The translations under genes were made by a program, and so were the position numbers. Of a DNA stretch of 64,000 bases, positions 17,401 through 25,625 are shown piece after piece. This stretch comes from Chloroflexota bacterium (GTDB lineage Bacteria > Chloroflexota > Dehalococcoidia > Lucifugimonadales > UBA3495): positions 62,001-126,000 of the forward strand of contig JACZUF010000002.1 of the NCBI GenBank assembly GCA_022573285.1, in the 5' to 3' direction. Numbering within the stretch: the stretch's first letter is position 1; each line of letters begins with the position of its first letter. The notes under the pieces were generated by a model. It did not search any database. It was not told the DNA's origin and saw nothing but the letters and a program-made list of their open reading frames with translations.

Positions 17401-17649
17401 CTAATTGACCGGCTCGACGATGATGTACGGCGGCGCGGGGATATGGATCGTGGGAGTCTGGAAGTCGACCGTCGGCATCACTTCCACTTCAGCATGGGCC
17501 GCAGCCAAGACTGTTTTGGGATCGACTCCGATGCCTGAAGCCGCCGTTGTCCCGATCATTAGGACCGTAATCAGGGCCAGATAAGCGAATAGCAGCAGCA
17601 GTATGGATTTGTTGCTCATCCGTGGTGCTAAAAACTTGGAGATATTCAT
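17401..17649 (-). CDS. Small membrane-anchored protein, unknown
   Basis: An 82-residue protein with an N-terminal basic stretch, a hydrophobic segment (about residues 15-38, SILLLLFAYLALITVLMIG) and a Pro/Val-rich extracytoplasmic tail (MPTVDFQTPTIHIPAPPYI). The ATG at 17649 has a clear GGAGG ribosome site at good spacing, which makes it more convincing than its neighbour at 17126. The function is unknown. It lies about 350 bases downstream of the second CHASE kinase, beyond the terminator at 17838, so it is probably transcribed separately. Confidence 0.55.
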   Translation of the reverse strand: MNISKFLAPRMSNKSILLLLFAYLALITVLMIGTTAASGIGVDPKTVLAAAHAEVEVMPTVDFQTPTIHIPAPPYIIVEPVN

Positions 17650-17837
17650 GACGCCTCCTATCCCGTATTGCGTTACAGGCTCACATTACGGCGGCGCCAA
17701 TAAACGACGCATAAATCCTGGGCCAAGGGAGATAAACATCGCATAAACAAATTAGATCGGACATGACCACGTTCCAACCCAGTGCCAGCGCGCGGGTCAG
17801 GCTGTATCCGACTTTCCCGCGGTTCCCGGCATGCCAA

Positions 17838-17868
17838 CGAAAAAAGCCCCGGCTGTTTCGGCCGGGGC
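17838..17868 (-). terminator. Intrinsic terminator after CHASE kinase 2
   Basis: On the minus strand a GCCCCGGC stem pairs around a GAAA-containing loop and is followed by TTTTTT. It lies about 140 bases past the end of the kinase at 18005 and closes the SipW/InlB/kinase operon. The remaining bases of this 355-base gap (17650-18004) show nothing else. Confidence 0.8.
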
Positions 17869-18004
17869 ATTCTATCTGAAGGAATTGATTCTAGGAGGGG
17901 AAGTGCGCGAAATTGTACGCTTATCGTCTGGCCAGCAATCCATCGATGATGGCCCTATGGGGACAGTGTTAATTTCCTCGCTGGTTGCGCATTCCGGGAA
18001 CTAA

Positions 18005-20455
18005 TTAGAGATCGTAGCGTTTCTTCGGGATCGTGAAACTGAATTCGCTTCCTGAGCCCGGAACGCTTTCTACCCATATTTCTCCGCCATGGAGTTCCAC
18101 TACTGCCTTGGCGATGGCCAAGCCCAATCCGGTCCCGGTGGTTGACCTGGTTAACGAGTTGTCGGCCCGGTAGAATTTGTCGAACAGACGGTCGATATCT
18201 TCGGGCGAGATTCCGGGACCCTCATCGCGGATACTCAATTGGGCAAACTGGTCATTCTGAGCCCAAGACGAAGCGACGACTTGAATTGATGACCTCTTAG
18301 GACTGTATTTGACGGCATTGCCTAATAGATTGGAGATCACTTGGTTGATGCGGCCGGGGTCACCGTAAACCTCCATCGATCTGTCCACGGACGCCGTGAC
18401 GACCTCAATCTGTTTTGCTGCAATCTCGGACTCCATCTCCAAAATAACTTCTTCGATGGCGTTGGACAGATTGAATTCAGATTGTTCCAATCCAATCGAC
18501 TTACTGTCGATCCTAGACACATCTAATAGGTCTCCAACCAGCCGGTCCAGCCGATCAGTGTCCCGAACAATAATCTCCAGGAACCGGCTCTGATCCTCGG
18601 TGAGGGGTCCAGACTGATCATCGGTCAAAAGCTCCAAAAGCCCCTTGATCGACGTGACCGGAGTCCGTAGTTCGTGTGATGCCACCGAGATAAATTCATC
18701 CTTAAGCCGGTCCATCTCGGCCCGGTCCGTGACATCGCGGCCGTATACGTTCACGTAGCCGGCGGCAGAAATCGGCGCGAAAACGAAAGAAAATACACGG
18801 CCGTTGATATTTGACTCAACTATTTGATTCTCTCCAGCGGACAATACCCGTTCGGCAATCTCTCTCCACGCCTGAGAAACAGTCTGACCAGAGTTGTCCA
18901 ACTCGGCCCCACGGAGAGGTTGACTGGCAGCATTGGCGTAAAGCACCGCTCCGTCTGGGCCAATACGAAGCACCGGGTTGGGATTTTCGGAGGGGAATCT
19001 CGCCAGGTTGTTAATTTCTTCCTCGGCCGATTTCCGGTCCGTAATATCTCGGCCGACCCCGAAGATCAGATCGTCTGGAGCCTCAACGTGAAGTAGGTTC
19101 CATTCGACCCAGGCGATGCTTCCGTCGAGGCGCAAAAAACGTACCTCCAATCCAGTAGACCGCTCGCCGCTCCAAGTCCTGTCCGAGGCCTCTCGAACTT
19201 TGTCGTGGTCGCGTGGGTGGATGAATTCTAAGAGGGTCTGGCCCATCATTTCGGACGGCTCCCTACCCAACATTGACCTGGCCGCGCCGCTAACGAAGAC
19301 GAACTTTCCGTCCCGGCCGGCGGTAATGATTAGATCTTGGGACAATTCAAACGTCCGGTCACGCTGTGATTCGGACTCAATCAGGGATTTGTTCATGGAT
19401 TGCGCGAGAGAGATAGCCCGGTTCCTGCCGTTGAGAAGTAAGTACGAAAATCCGAAGGTCAATCCGCTCATGGTGGCGCCAGCGGCCAGTACGATAAGCC
19501 ACAGATTCCGGTCAAGGGAGTCGACTCCGAATTCAGATGGAGCGGAAAATGTGAGTTCCCATTTCCTCCCGGCCACCTCTAGCTCTTCCACCATATTGAT
19601 TCCGTCGCCGTTCAAAAGTGTTGGGTAACTCCGATTCTGAGCGTGTATCTCCGTTCTGGCGCCTCCTTCTCCCAGGTCCGCAACCCGAAGATTAAAATCG
19701 GAACGGCTGCTGGACGGGATGGCATCCTCGATAAAGTCGCCCACCCGAAACACAGCAAGTCCGAAGCCGATCAGCGTCTCCCGTCTGCGCTCCAAAGTCA
19801 CTGGAATATCGCCGGTGGAATACACCGGCGCAAACATCAAGAAACCGGCTTGTTCCTCGGTCTCCTGCACCAGTGTTATGGGCTCGGTAGCCGTCATCAT
19901 GCCAGTGTCCCGCGCCTTTTCAAGCGCCGCGAACCGGTTAGGTTCGGACGTCAGATCGAACCCAAGGGCAGGTAGATTGGGCTCAAGTGGGTAGACGTAA
20001 TGGACTGGAAAGGACTCCGGGCCGTTGGGCTCGGGATGGATCTTGAAGTCGTCAATCCCTGATCGCCTTACCTCACTGATGAAAAGATCCCGTTGCGCGA
20101 GGGGGACTCTTGGGATCCATTCAAGTGCTTGAATCCCTTTTTCCAGTTCTAGAAATAATGAAACGAACGTCCCAAACTCTTCTCGTGTGACCTCGTTGTT
20201 CACGTTGAACAGCGATTGTATCGCGGCCAATTCTGCGAGGTTCTCACCGATGTCTTCTTCGACCGCGTCCAGGGCTGATTCGACAGTGTCCTCAAAGGCC
20301 GCTTCGCTTTCGTGGTCGAAATGAGACTTCACCGAAGCCGCGGCGGCGACTGTCGCCACAATCATGGCCAAGAAGATAAAGACGGCTATCGCGTTTTGGA
20401 CTGAGAACTTAATCATCACGGCTGATTTGCCCGATTCCCAAATTGGTTGCGGCAT
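18005..20455 (-). CDS. CHASE-PAS-PAS sensor histidine kinase
   Basis: An 816-residue membrane sensor kinase. Order: TM1 (about 17-40), CHASE sensor (about 65-290, with ELAAIQSLFNVN and GIQALEWIPRV), TM2 (about 315-340), PAS (about 365-485), second PAS (about 490-595), HisKA with SVASHELRTPVTSIKGL (phospho-His near 590) and HATPase_c (NLLGNAVKYSP, DEGPGISPEDIDRLF, GTGLGLAIAKAVVELHGG). It is the last gene of a tight operon: the InlB-repeat gene stops 6 bases before its ATG, so translation is probably coupled. The CHASE domain is clearly paralogous to that at 14235-16970. The likely partner regulator is one of the two OmpR-type genes at 13060 and 24152. Confidence 0.92.
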   Translation of the reverse strand: MPQPIWESGKSAVMIKFSVQNAIAVFIFLAMIVATVAAAASVKSHFDHESEAAFEDTVESALDAVEEDIGENLAELAAIQSLFNVNNEVTREEFGTFVSLFLELEKGIQALEWIPRVPLAQRDLFISEVRRSGIDDFKIHPEPNGPESFPVHYVYPLEPNLPALGFDLTSEPNRFAALEKARDTGMMTATEPITLVQETEEQAGFLMFAPVYSTGDIPVTLERRRETLIGFGLAVFRVGDFIEDAIPSSSRSDFNLRVADLGEGGARTEIHAQNRSYPTLLNGDGINMVEELEVAGRKWELTFSAPSEFGVDSLDRNLWLIVLAAGATMSGLTFGFSYLLLNGRNRAISLAQSMNKSLIESESQRDRTFELSQDLIITAGRDGKFVFVSGAARSMLGREPSEMMGQTLLEFIHPRDHDKVREASDRTWSGERSTGLEVRFLRLDGSIAWVEWNLLHVEAPDDLIFGVGRDITDRKSAEEEINNLARFPSENPNPVLRIGPDGAVLYANAASQPLRGAELDNSGQTVSQAWREIAERVLSAGENQIVESNINGRVFSFVFAPISAAGYVNVYGRDVTDRAEMDRLKDEFISVASHELRTPVTSIKGLLELLTDDQSGPLTEDQSRFLEIIVRDTDRLDRLVGDLLDVSRIDSKSIGLEQSEFNLSNAIEEVILEMESEIAAKQIEVVTASVDRSMEVYGDPGRINQVISNLLGNAVKYSPKRSSIQVVASSWAQNDQFAQLSIRDEGPGISPEDIDRLFDKFYRADNSLTRSTTGTGLGLAIAKAVVELHGGEIWVESVPGSGSEFSFTIPKKRYDL

Positions 20456-20461
20456 CTATTC

Positions 20462-21883
20462 TTAAACTGTCCGGAAATTCTTAACCGACGCCGAACGGGT
20501 ATGCCGGAACCGGCCGGAATATTTTTTACCCAATTCCGTGCCCAAGTAGAGAACTAGGCCCGCTCCAATCACGCCAAACAGCAGGTACAAAACTTTCGAG
20601 TTTATTTCGCTCCGGTAAACCGCGGTGACCGTCATTGGTCCATCGACCGCCACGGAAGAGACCGGTTGTGAGCCCACGGCGCCCTGATCGTCCAAACCGT
20701 AAAACCCATCGAATACCCGCCTGAAAAACAGCATGGATTGAGGCTGTTCCGGCGCCATGATGATCGTCTGCGCCCCTTCATCGAACCAGCCGTCGCCCGA
20801 TGCTCCGAAGGGTGAAACCATATCCAACTTGAACTGCCGGGTATAGATTGCCTCCAAAGACAAAGGCTGATCGGCGACGACCTCGATGGTAGCGCCTTCC
20901 GATTCGAGTGCGCCTTGCCATCCCTTGAACAGATAACGCTCTCGATCGGCCAATGTTTCGACGATGGGCGGGGCTTGCAGGGTCACTGAATCACCCTCAA
21001 GCACCCATTCCCTGAGGATCGTTCCTTGGAAATTCCTCGCCTCCACCAAGTATGACTTGGTGTACTTCGGGCGCAGCGATATCGGCCTGTCCACACTGAA
21101 TGAGATCGAGGGAGACGATTCTTGCCGCAGTAACGGTCCGTAGGACATCTCCCATTTTTCGAACATCTGACGCACCAGATTTTCGTCGTCATATACTTCC
21201 GTTCCGGCACGAATCACCAAGGTGTCGCCAAGGGCGTACCACCCAGATGCGGGGTCAAGGCCACCATCGATCGTTTCGATGGTCACCAGATACTCTGGGA
21301 CCCACCGGACTTCCAGGCGAACGGGCTCAAGAGCGACGGTGCGATTTTCGGTGGTGAACGGGGTTTCACCTGAGTCCCAGCCAGCGAACCGGAACCGGAT
21401 ATTGCTCGATTTTTCGACCAATTTAGGAACGTCCAAGTCAACAACCCTGCCCTTGGCGACCCACGTGCTCTGATTGAATTTCGACACGTCCGAACGAACC
21501 TGGAACAAGACCTCCGGTATGTACTCTGCCTGGTAGACACCGGCTTGAGATATATCGATGCATTCGTTATCTCTCTTTGAGTCGGTCTCTACCGACGCGC
21601 CACCATTTGTAGTTTCCGATGCTGGGTCGAACCTCCATGAATCGAACCGATAACGTTCGCCGGTCGAAATGTATTTCAGGTGGGAGTCGATGCAGACCTG
21701 TGAACCAAGCGGCACCTGTGCCGGCAATTCTTGATACTTGACCCCGTTCACCAATAGCGGCACTGCTACAGAAGCCGATACCGTCGCATCCGCGCCGTCT
21801 CCCTTGGCGGGCGCGGCAGTGATTAACACCGCCAGCACGGCTGCCAAGATAGCTGTAATAAATAATTTTCGGCGTATAAACAC
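20462..21883 (-). CDS. Secreted InlB-repeat-like surface protein with C-terminal anchor
   Basis: A 473-residue exported protein. Residues 1-28 form a signal peptide (basic start, hydrophobic core, APAKG cleavage region). The body carries four to five repeats of about 70-80 residues with the pattern of divergent InlB B-repeats: RFDSWRF, FRFAGWDSGE, MFEKWEMSYG and YLFKGWQG, each followed by an acidic strand and LEAIYTRQF-type ends. Residues near 440-458 form a transmembrane anchor followed by a basic tail, resembling an archaeosortase- or LPXTG-independent membrane anchor. It sits 4 bases after the SipW-like peptidase gene and 6 before the kinase, so a surface or sensory role coupled to that kinase is plausible. 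Confidence 0.75.
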   Translation of the reverse strand: MFIRRKLFITAILAAVLAVLITAAPAKGDGADATVSASVAVPLLVNGVKYQELPAQVPLGSQVCIDSHLKYISTGERYRFDSWRFDPASETTNGGASVETDSKRDNECIDISQAGVYQAEYIPEVLFQVRSDVSKFNQSTWVAKGRVVDLDVPKLVEKSSNIRFRFAGWDSGETPFTTENRTVALEPVRLEVRWVPEYLVTIETIDGGLDPASGWYALGDTLVIRAGTEVYDDENLVRQMFEKWEMSYGPLLRQESSPSISFSVDRPISLRPKYTKSYLVEARNFQGTILREWVLEGDSVTLQAPPIVETLADRERYLFKGWQGALESEGATIEVVADQPLSLEAIYTRQFKLDMVSPFGASGDGWFDEGAQTIIMAPEQPQSMLFFRRVFDGFYGLDDQGAVGSQPVSSVAVDGPMTVTAVYRSEINSKVLYLLFGVIGAGLVLYLGTELGKKYSGRFRHTRSASVKNFRTV

Positions 21884-21887
21884 GGCT

Positions 21888-22676
21888 TTAAAATTCGGAA
21901 ATTGCCAATTGGAATGCTTCGGTCAGCTCCGGTATTGAAACCATCAGCATTGCCAGAGCGGCGACCAGGAGATACGCAAGATCCCCAAGAATCTTCATCT
22001 CCGGCCAGGGGTCGATCAACTCCATCATTCTGCACCCGGCTAATAATCCGATGACGACCAGGGATGTCGTCAGCCCCCCAAATGACTCGGCTAGCCCCAC
22101 CGAGAAGAAGGGCAGAGTTAAACCGACTACCAATAACGTGGGTAGGAAAAGACTTTTCTTCGGCTTGGCAAGGCCCTTGGGGTTTCCTTTCTTGAAGATG
22201 AATGGCACCGCTAGCAAGGGCAGCAAGATCACCGGGGAAACCTTGATTGCGCCAGGTATAAATCCCAGGAGCGGCACTCCGAAAACGAGCTTGCCAACAA
22301 TCTGTTCCGCAACCACGGTTTCAGTGCTCCGATTGGCGTCGCCTTTGAAGATGTACTTGCCATCTGAGAGGCGGTCAACGATGCGGTGAAGGATCATGAT
22401 CTGTGTGCCGCTGTCGGTCCGGTGGCGGTAGGCCGCGATATCACCGATGCCGTAATGATTGCTTTGCCGGACCAGGACGAAACTGCCCGGTCCCAGTTCA
22501 CCTTTCATGCTCCCGGTCAAAATGAAACTGAAGGCGATGTCGCCACCCATCCACACTGGCAGCCACAACGGGAGGGTTGCTAACAGCACGCCAACGTAAA
22601 GCCCGGTGGCTAGGACGTGTTTGCCCAAGCTATCCGGCCAACGATTGTGAATCCCTTTGGCGATTCCGGAGGTCAT
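21888..22676 (-). CDS. SipW-like signal peptidase I (S26B type)
   Basis: A 262-residue membrane peptidase. An N-terminal transmembrane helix (about 23-43) precedes the catalytic serine motif FILTGSMKGELGPGSFVLVR (Ser near 55), then the histidine motif ILHRIVD (about 95-101) and IFKGDAN with its aspartate (about 108-114). Use of His rather than Lys as general base marks the ER/archaeal/SipW class. Four or so further membrane segments follow in the C-terminal half. SipW enzymes process a restricted set of secreted fibre or pilin-like proteins; the candidate substrate is the small secreted protein at 22941-23354, and possibly the InlB protein. First gene of a three-gene operon. Confidence 0.85.
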   Translation of the reverse strand: MTSGIAKGIHNRWPDSLGKHVLATGLYVGVLLATLPLWLPVWMGGDIAFSFILTGSMKGELGPGSFVLVRQSNHYGIGDIAAYRHRTDSGTQIMILHRIVDRLSDGKYIFKGDANRSTETVVAEQIVGKLVFGVPLLGFIPGAIKVSPVILLPLLAVPFIFKKGNPKGLAKPKKSLFLPTLLVVGLTLPFFSVGLAESFGGLTTSLVVIGLLAGCRMMELIDPWPEMKILGDLAYLLVAALAMLMVSIPELTEAFQLAISEF

Positions 22677-22880
22677 TTCAAGAAGTCTGTCCTTGGTTGA
22701 ATAGAGGGCCTTACTGTCATGGTAGTGAATTAGAGTTTGTCCAATGTTCGTCCTGTGTTAGAAGTTTGTTAGCTTGTCGTAAACCACTTTGCCGTCAGGA
22801 TTTGCGGAATTGCTGTGGTAGTGACGGGAGAGCAGACGGCTTGCGGCGCGGGTTTTCGGCCGCTTAATTTGGCACCAAGA

Positions 22881-22910
22881 AACTGGGCCCGGCGTTGGCC
22901 GGGCCCAGTT
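22881..22910 (-). terminator. Strong GC hairpin after the secreted protein gene
   Basis: A perfect 13-bp stem (AACTGGGCCCGGC pairing with GCCGGGCCCAGTT) starting about 30 bases past the end of the 22941 gene, followed on the minus strand only by TTTCTT. It may act as a terminator or as an mRNA 3'-end stabiliser that favours high expression of the upstream secreted protein over the operon below. Confidence 0.6.
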
Positions 22911-22940
22911 CGAGAAGAGGAGCCTACGAGGGTCAGAGGG

Positions 22941-23354
22941 TTAACCTTCGTCGACGACCACAATGACGTTCTCGATGTCCTCGGGGTCTAGTTCGTCACC
23001 AAAGTCGAGGTCGACCGTGGTGTCGGACCCGGAGATGGTGCCGGTGGCGCCGCCAAGGAGGCCACCGCTGCCGTCCTCAACACGGACCAGTACGTCATAG
23101 GCGGCCCCGGCGCCGGGGGCGTTCTGAACGGCCAGTTCGAGGCCGGTGACTTTACCGAAGTGTGGGCTGGAATTGGACTTGTCGATTTCCCAGGTCATGC
23201 CCACGTTGCCGACACCGGGGGCGTTCACTTGGACGTCGCCGGATGACCCCAGTCCCTCGGCGGTGGTGGTCCCGCCCAGAGTTGCGGCGTAGGCGCCGAT
23301 CGTCGCTACCATCAATCCACCGATCAGGGTTGCCAGAAATAGTTTCTTTATCAT
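22941..23354 (-). CDS. Secreted TasA/camelysin-like protein, probable SipW substrate
   Basis: A 137-residue exported protein. The signal peptide (about residues 1-24) ends in GAYAATLGGTTTAEGLGSSG, which resembles the A-T-LGG-LG region after the cleavage site of SipW-processed proteins. The mature part is a compact beta-rich acidic domain (WEIDKSN, LELAVQNAPGAGAAYDVLVRVEDGSG, VDLDFGDELDPEDIENVIVVVDEG) without cysteines. AGGAGAGG precedes the start. It lies directly upstream of a SipW-like peptidase gene, with its own hairpin between them. By analogy it may form surface fibres or a sheath component. Family assignment is by pattern and context. Confidence 0.65.
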   Translation of the reverse strand: MIKKLFLATLIGGLMVATIGAYAATLGGTTTAEGLGSSGDVQVNAPGVGNVGMTWEIDKSNSSPHFGKVTGLELAVQNAPGAGAAYDVLVRVEDGSGGLLGGATGTISGSDTTVDLDFGDELDPEDIENVIVVVDEG

Positions 23355-23474
23355 GATTGCCTCTCCTATCTATTTAGTTAAACGATTGATTTTGTGTCGG
23401 GTTTGTGCTTGTTCTTTTGGGCAACAGTTAAGTGGCGTTTATGATTTTATTTAGAGATCATCGTCGTTAAAGAA

Positions 23475-23714
23475 TCACCTCTGGAGTTGGAATTGCGTTG
23501 GTAGTGCAAAGTCTTGTTGATTCAACCGCGAGATACGAGGCCGCGATCTTGATTCGGTGGCCGGCCCGTTTGTTGGGAAACTTATTGGCCAGCGAAACTT
23601 GGGGTTCGAGATGTTTTGGCACTGCATGCACCGTAGGTAATTGCCACGATAGTTCGTCCTTTCTTCCAAATCTCCGTTTAGGCATTTAGGGCAAGAATTG
23701 AACCGAATCATTTT
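23475..23714 (-). CDS. Small zinc-ribbon protein
   Basis: A 79-residue protein whose first 35 residues form a zinc ribbon: NSCPKCLNGDLEERTNY followed by YLRCMQCQNIS, giving C-x2-C and C-x2-C pairs about 18 residues apart. The C-terminal 40 residues are basic, serine-rich and of low similarity to anything I know; the natural protein may be shorter. The ATG at 23714 has an excellent AGGAGG ribosome site, which is why I reject the longer frame reaching 23975. A role in nucleic-acid or protein binding is possible. It lies between the secreted protein and the response regulator of the signalling island. Confidence 0.5.
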   Translation of the reverse strand, partial: KMIRFNSCPKCLNGDLEERTNYRGNYLRCMQCQNISNPKFRWPISFPTNGPATESRSRPRISRLNQQDFALPTQFQLQR

Positions 23715-23928
23715 GGCTACCTCCTTGCTGTCCTGAGTGCCGGTGGCCCGCTGTGTTGAGGGGCGATATAAGTAGCCTAAACACCGTGTGTTAGCCGGAT
23801 ATCGGCGGTTGGTTAGAATCCTGTCAGACCCAACCATTGGTACAGCGAGTGAAAATCTAGGAACAGGAAATCTCGATTCGGTCCAATTTGCGGTCCGTGA
23901 CGCCACTCTTGAAATCGAGTTAGCGCAG

Positions 23929-23964
23929 AAAAACGCCCCGGCCAGTTTGGCCGGGGCGTTTCTT
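23929..23964. terminator. Terminator-like hairpin in a divergent promoter region
   Basis: A 13-bp stem (AAACGCCCCGGCC pairing with GGCCGGGGCGTTT), loop AGTTT, T-rich on both sides. It lies between two divergent gene starts (23714 minus, 24152 plus), where no annotated gene would need it. It may end a small RNA or insulate the two promoters. Confidence 0.65.
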
Positions 23965-24151
23965 CGTCTAACCAAGGGGCTGATCCTCCGTATCGGGCTG
24001 CTGTCCGGTCCCCCTGCGGACCGGCGCCATGGCGGAAGCGCCGGGTTGGTTTGTTTATGAGATGTTTATACCAAGCGGCTAGAAATTTATGTGCCGTTTA
24101 CGGTCTCCGGTCTATGGTGCGCGTAACGCGAAACTGCATCGGAGAATCCGA

Positions 24152-24874
24152 ATGGCAGCAAATGGCAAAAATGTGCTCGTAGTGGAAGATGAAGAAGGGA
24201 TTCGCCTGTTCCTTACAACCAAACTACAAAGGGCTGGTTACAACGTGGTGGCGGCGCAGAACGGGCTGGAAGGATTACAAAGGTTCTACAGCGAGCGCCC
24301 CGATATCGTCATCCTCGACATCGCCATGCCGGAGATGGATGGGTGGCAGACATTGCAGCGGATTCGAGAGGTCTCAACCGTCCCCGTTATGATTTTGACC
24401 GCAGCGACTCAAGAGCGGGAAAAAATCCGAGGACTTGAGGAAGGCGCCGACGATTACATCACCAAGCCATTCTCGGGCGAGGAGTTGCTCGCACGCGTAT
24501 CGGCCGTCCTAAGGCGGTCCACTCAACCTGCCAAAGACCTTGAGAACAACGTCTACAGCGACGCTGAACTCAGCATCGATTTCCTACGCCATGAGGTATT
24601 CGTCAGGGGTGATCCGGTTAACTTAAGCGCAACCGAATTCCGTCTGCTAAATGTATTAACAAGCAATGTGGGCGTGGTGCTTAGTCAAGAGAAATTACTG
24701 GACCTGGTGTGGGGCCAGGATTACGATGAATCGCTCAGTATCGTCAGGCTATACATCAACTATCTGCGGCAGAAGATCGAAGTCGACCCGGGCAAACCGA
24801 AACTGGTCGAAACTGTGCGAGGGTTCGGTTACCGTTACCGTGGGGCTAAGACCACAACTACCAGCTGTCGGTAA
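24152..24874 (+). CDS. OmpR/PhoB-family response regulator
   Basis: A 240-residue transcription regulator. The receiver (about residues 6-120) has VVEDEEG, the phospho-acceptor Asp56 in VILDIAMPEMDGWQ, MILTAAT and YITKPF. The C-terminal winged helix (about 140-235) has LSATEFRLLNVLTSNVGVVLS and the wing VETVRGFGYRYRG. ATG at 24152 follows GGAG. It is the right-hand gene of the signalling island, divergent from the zinc-ribbon gene, and is the obvious candidate partner for one of the CHASE kinases. A clean intrinsic terminator follows. Confidence 0.9.
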   Translation: MAANGKNVLVVEDEEGIRLFLTTKLQRAGYNVVAAQNGLEGLQRFYSERPDIVILDIAMPEMDGWQTLQRIREVSTVPVMILTAATQEREKIRGLEEGADDYITKPFSGEELLARVSAVLRRSTQPAKDLENNVYSDAELSIDFLRHEVFVRGDPVNLSATEFRLLNVLTSNVGVVLSQEKLLDLVWGQDYDESLSIVRLYINYLRQKIEVDPGKPKLVETVRGFGYRYRGAKTTTTSCR

Positions 24875-24900
24875 ATCCCTAATTGAGACGGGCCCGCCCA

Positions 24901-24936
24901 ACAAAATGCCCGGCCATATCGGCCGGGCATTTTGTT
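24901..24936 (+). terminator. Intrinsic terminator after response regulator
   Basis: A stem of 15 pairs, beginning ACAAAATGCCCGGCC and closing after an ATATC loop, ends in TTTTGTTGG. It starts about 26 bases after the stop codon of the regulator. Confidence 0.85.
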
Positions 24937-25055
24937 GGCAAAGCGATATGGTGATATCTAGGTCTCGATTTTAGTCCGCCCGGGCGCTGTCCTTCGCGGA
25001 AATCCATGGTAAGAAAATGGTTATCGTCTGGCTGTAGGCGTGAAAACAAGGGGTG

Positions 25056-25120
25056 GCGTGCCAGGGAGGATTCGAATCTCCGACCCGCTGCCTAGAAGAT
25101 AACACGGCGGTGAGCACTGA
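25056..25120 (-). pseudogene. tRNA-like 3' remnant
   Basis: On the minus strand GGAGATTCGAATCCTCC forms a T-arm-like hairpin (one A-C mismatch closing the loop) followed by CTGGCAC-G-CCA, which reads as an acceptor 3' strand, discriminator base and encoded CCA. The 5' half pairs only partly (GTGCT) and the total is about 61 bases, too short for a tRNA. It fits a tRNA 3' fragment left by site-specific integration. Confidence 0.35.
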
Positions 25121-25226
25121 GCTTTGCGCCTGAAATTGCGGGGAAAACGTTGCAGTTTTCGTCTGGCCGGAAGGTCGTAATAACCGCGCCAATGATGAGG
25201 CCGCCTGAGGCCGATACAGGACTGGG

Positions 25227-25346
25227 TCATTGGTCTTTGATGAACTGGTACCCCACGCCGGCCTCGGTTTTGATGAATTTGGGCGACGCCGGATTGTCTC
25301 CCAGTTTTTGACGCAGCCGGTGTACGTACCACTTCGGATTTGCCAA
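25227..25346 (-). pseudogene. 3' fragment of an OmpR-type response regulator
   Basis: The minus strand encodes WYVHRLRQKLGDNPASP and continues through FIKTEAGVGYQFIKDQ to a stop. This is nearly identical to the C-terminus of the intact regulator at 13060-13755 (NRLRQKLGDDSASP ... KTEAGVGYQFIKGQ). Only about 40 codons remain and no receiver domain lies upstream. It is a gene remnant, in the opposite orientation to the intact copy, about 12 kb away. Confidence 0.8.
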
Positions 25347-25625
25347 TGTTAATCAAAACGAAATTATGCGAACCCGCTGTGACTGGAACTCTTTTCCCAC
25401 AAGCATATCAACTGGTTCCCATAATCAGATACGGTGGCCGACGGTCCCAGGCGAATAACATGATGACCGCCACCGCCAGCCCGTGTTTCAGGTGTAGTTC
25501 GACTCTTGGGGACTCCCCGGTCACTAAACACCATCTTTTAGCTAAATCCAGGGACCAGGCATCATTTCGCTTAATCTTTCAGCTTACGGCCTGACCGCTC
25601 ATGGTGTCCTTCCGCGGAAGGATGT

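Larger units (their letters stand above)
24937..25625. other. Right edge of signalling island, no intact gene
   Basis: About 690 bases. It contains a tRNA-like T-arm remnant (25056-25120) and the leftover 3' end of a response regulator (25227-25346). A stretch near 25475-25505 matches the region at 12560-12600 on the other side of the island. Confidence 0.5.

Noticed and set aside
23475-23975. The long 166-residue form of the zinc-ribbon gene
   Set aside because: The upstream 87 residues cross the hairpin at 23929 and are not protein-like; AGGAGG points to ATG 23714.
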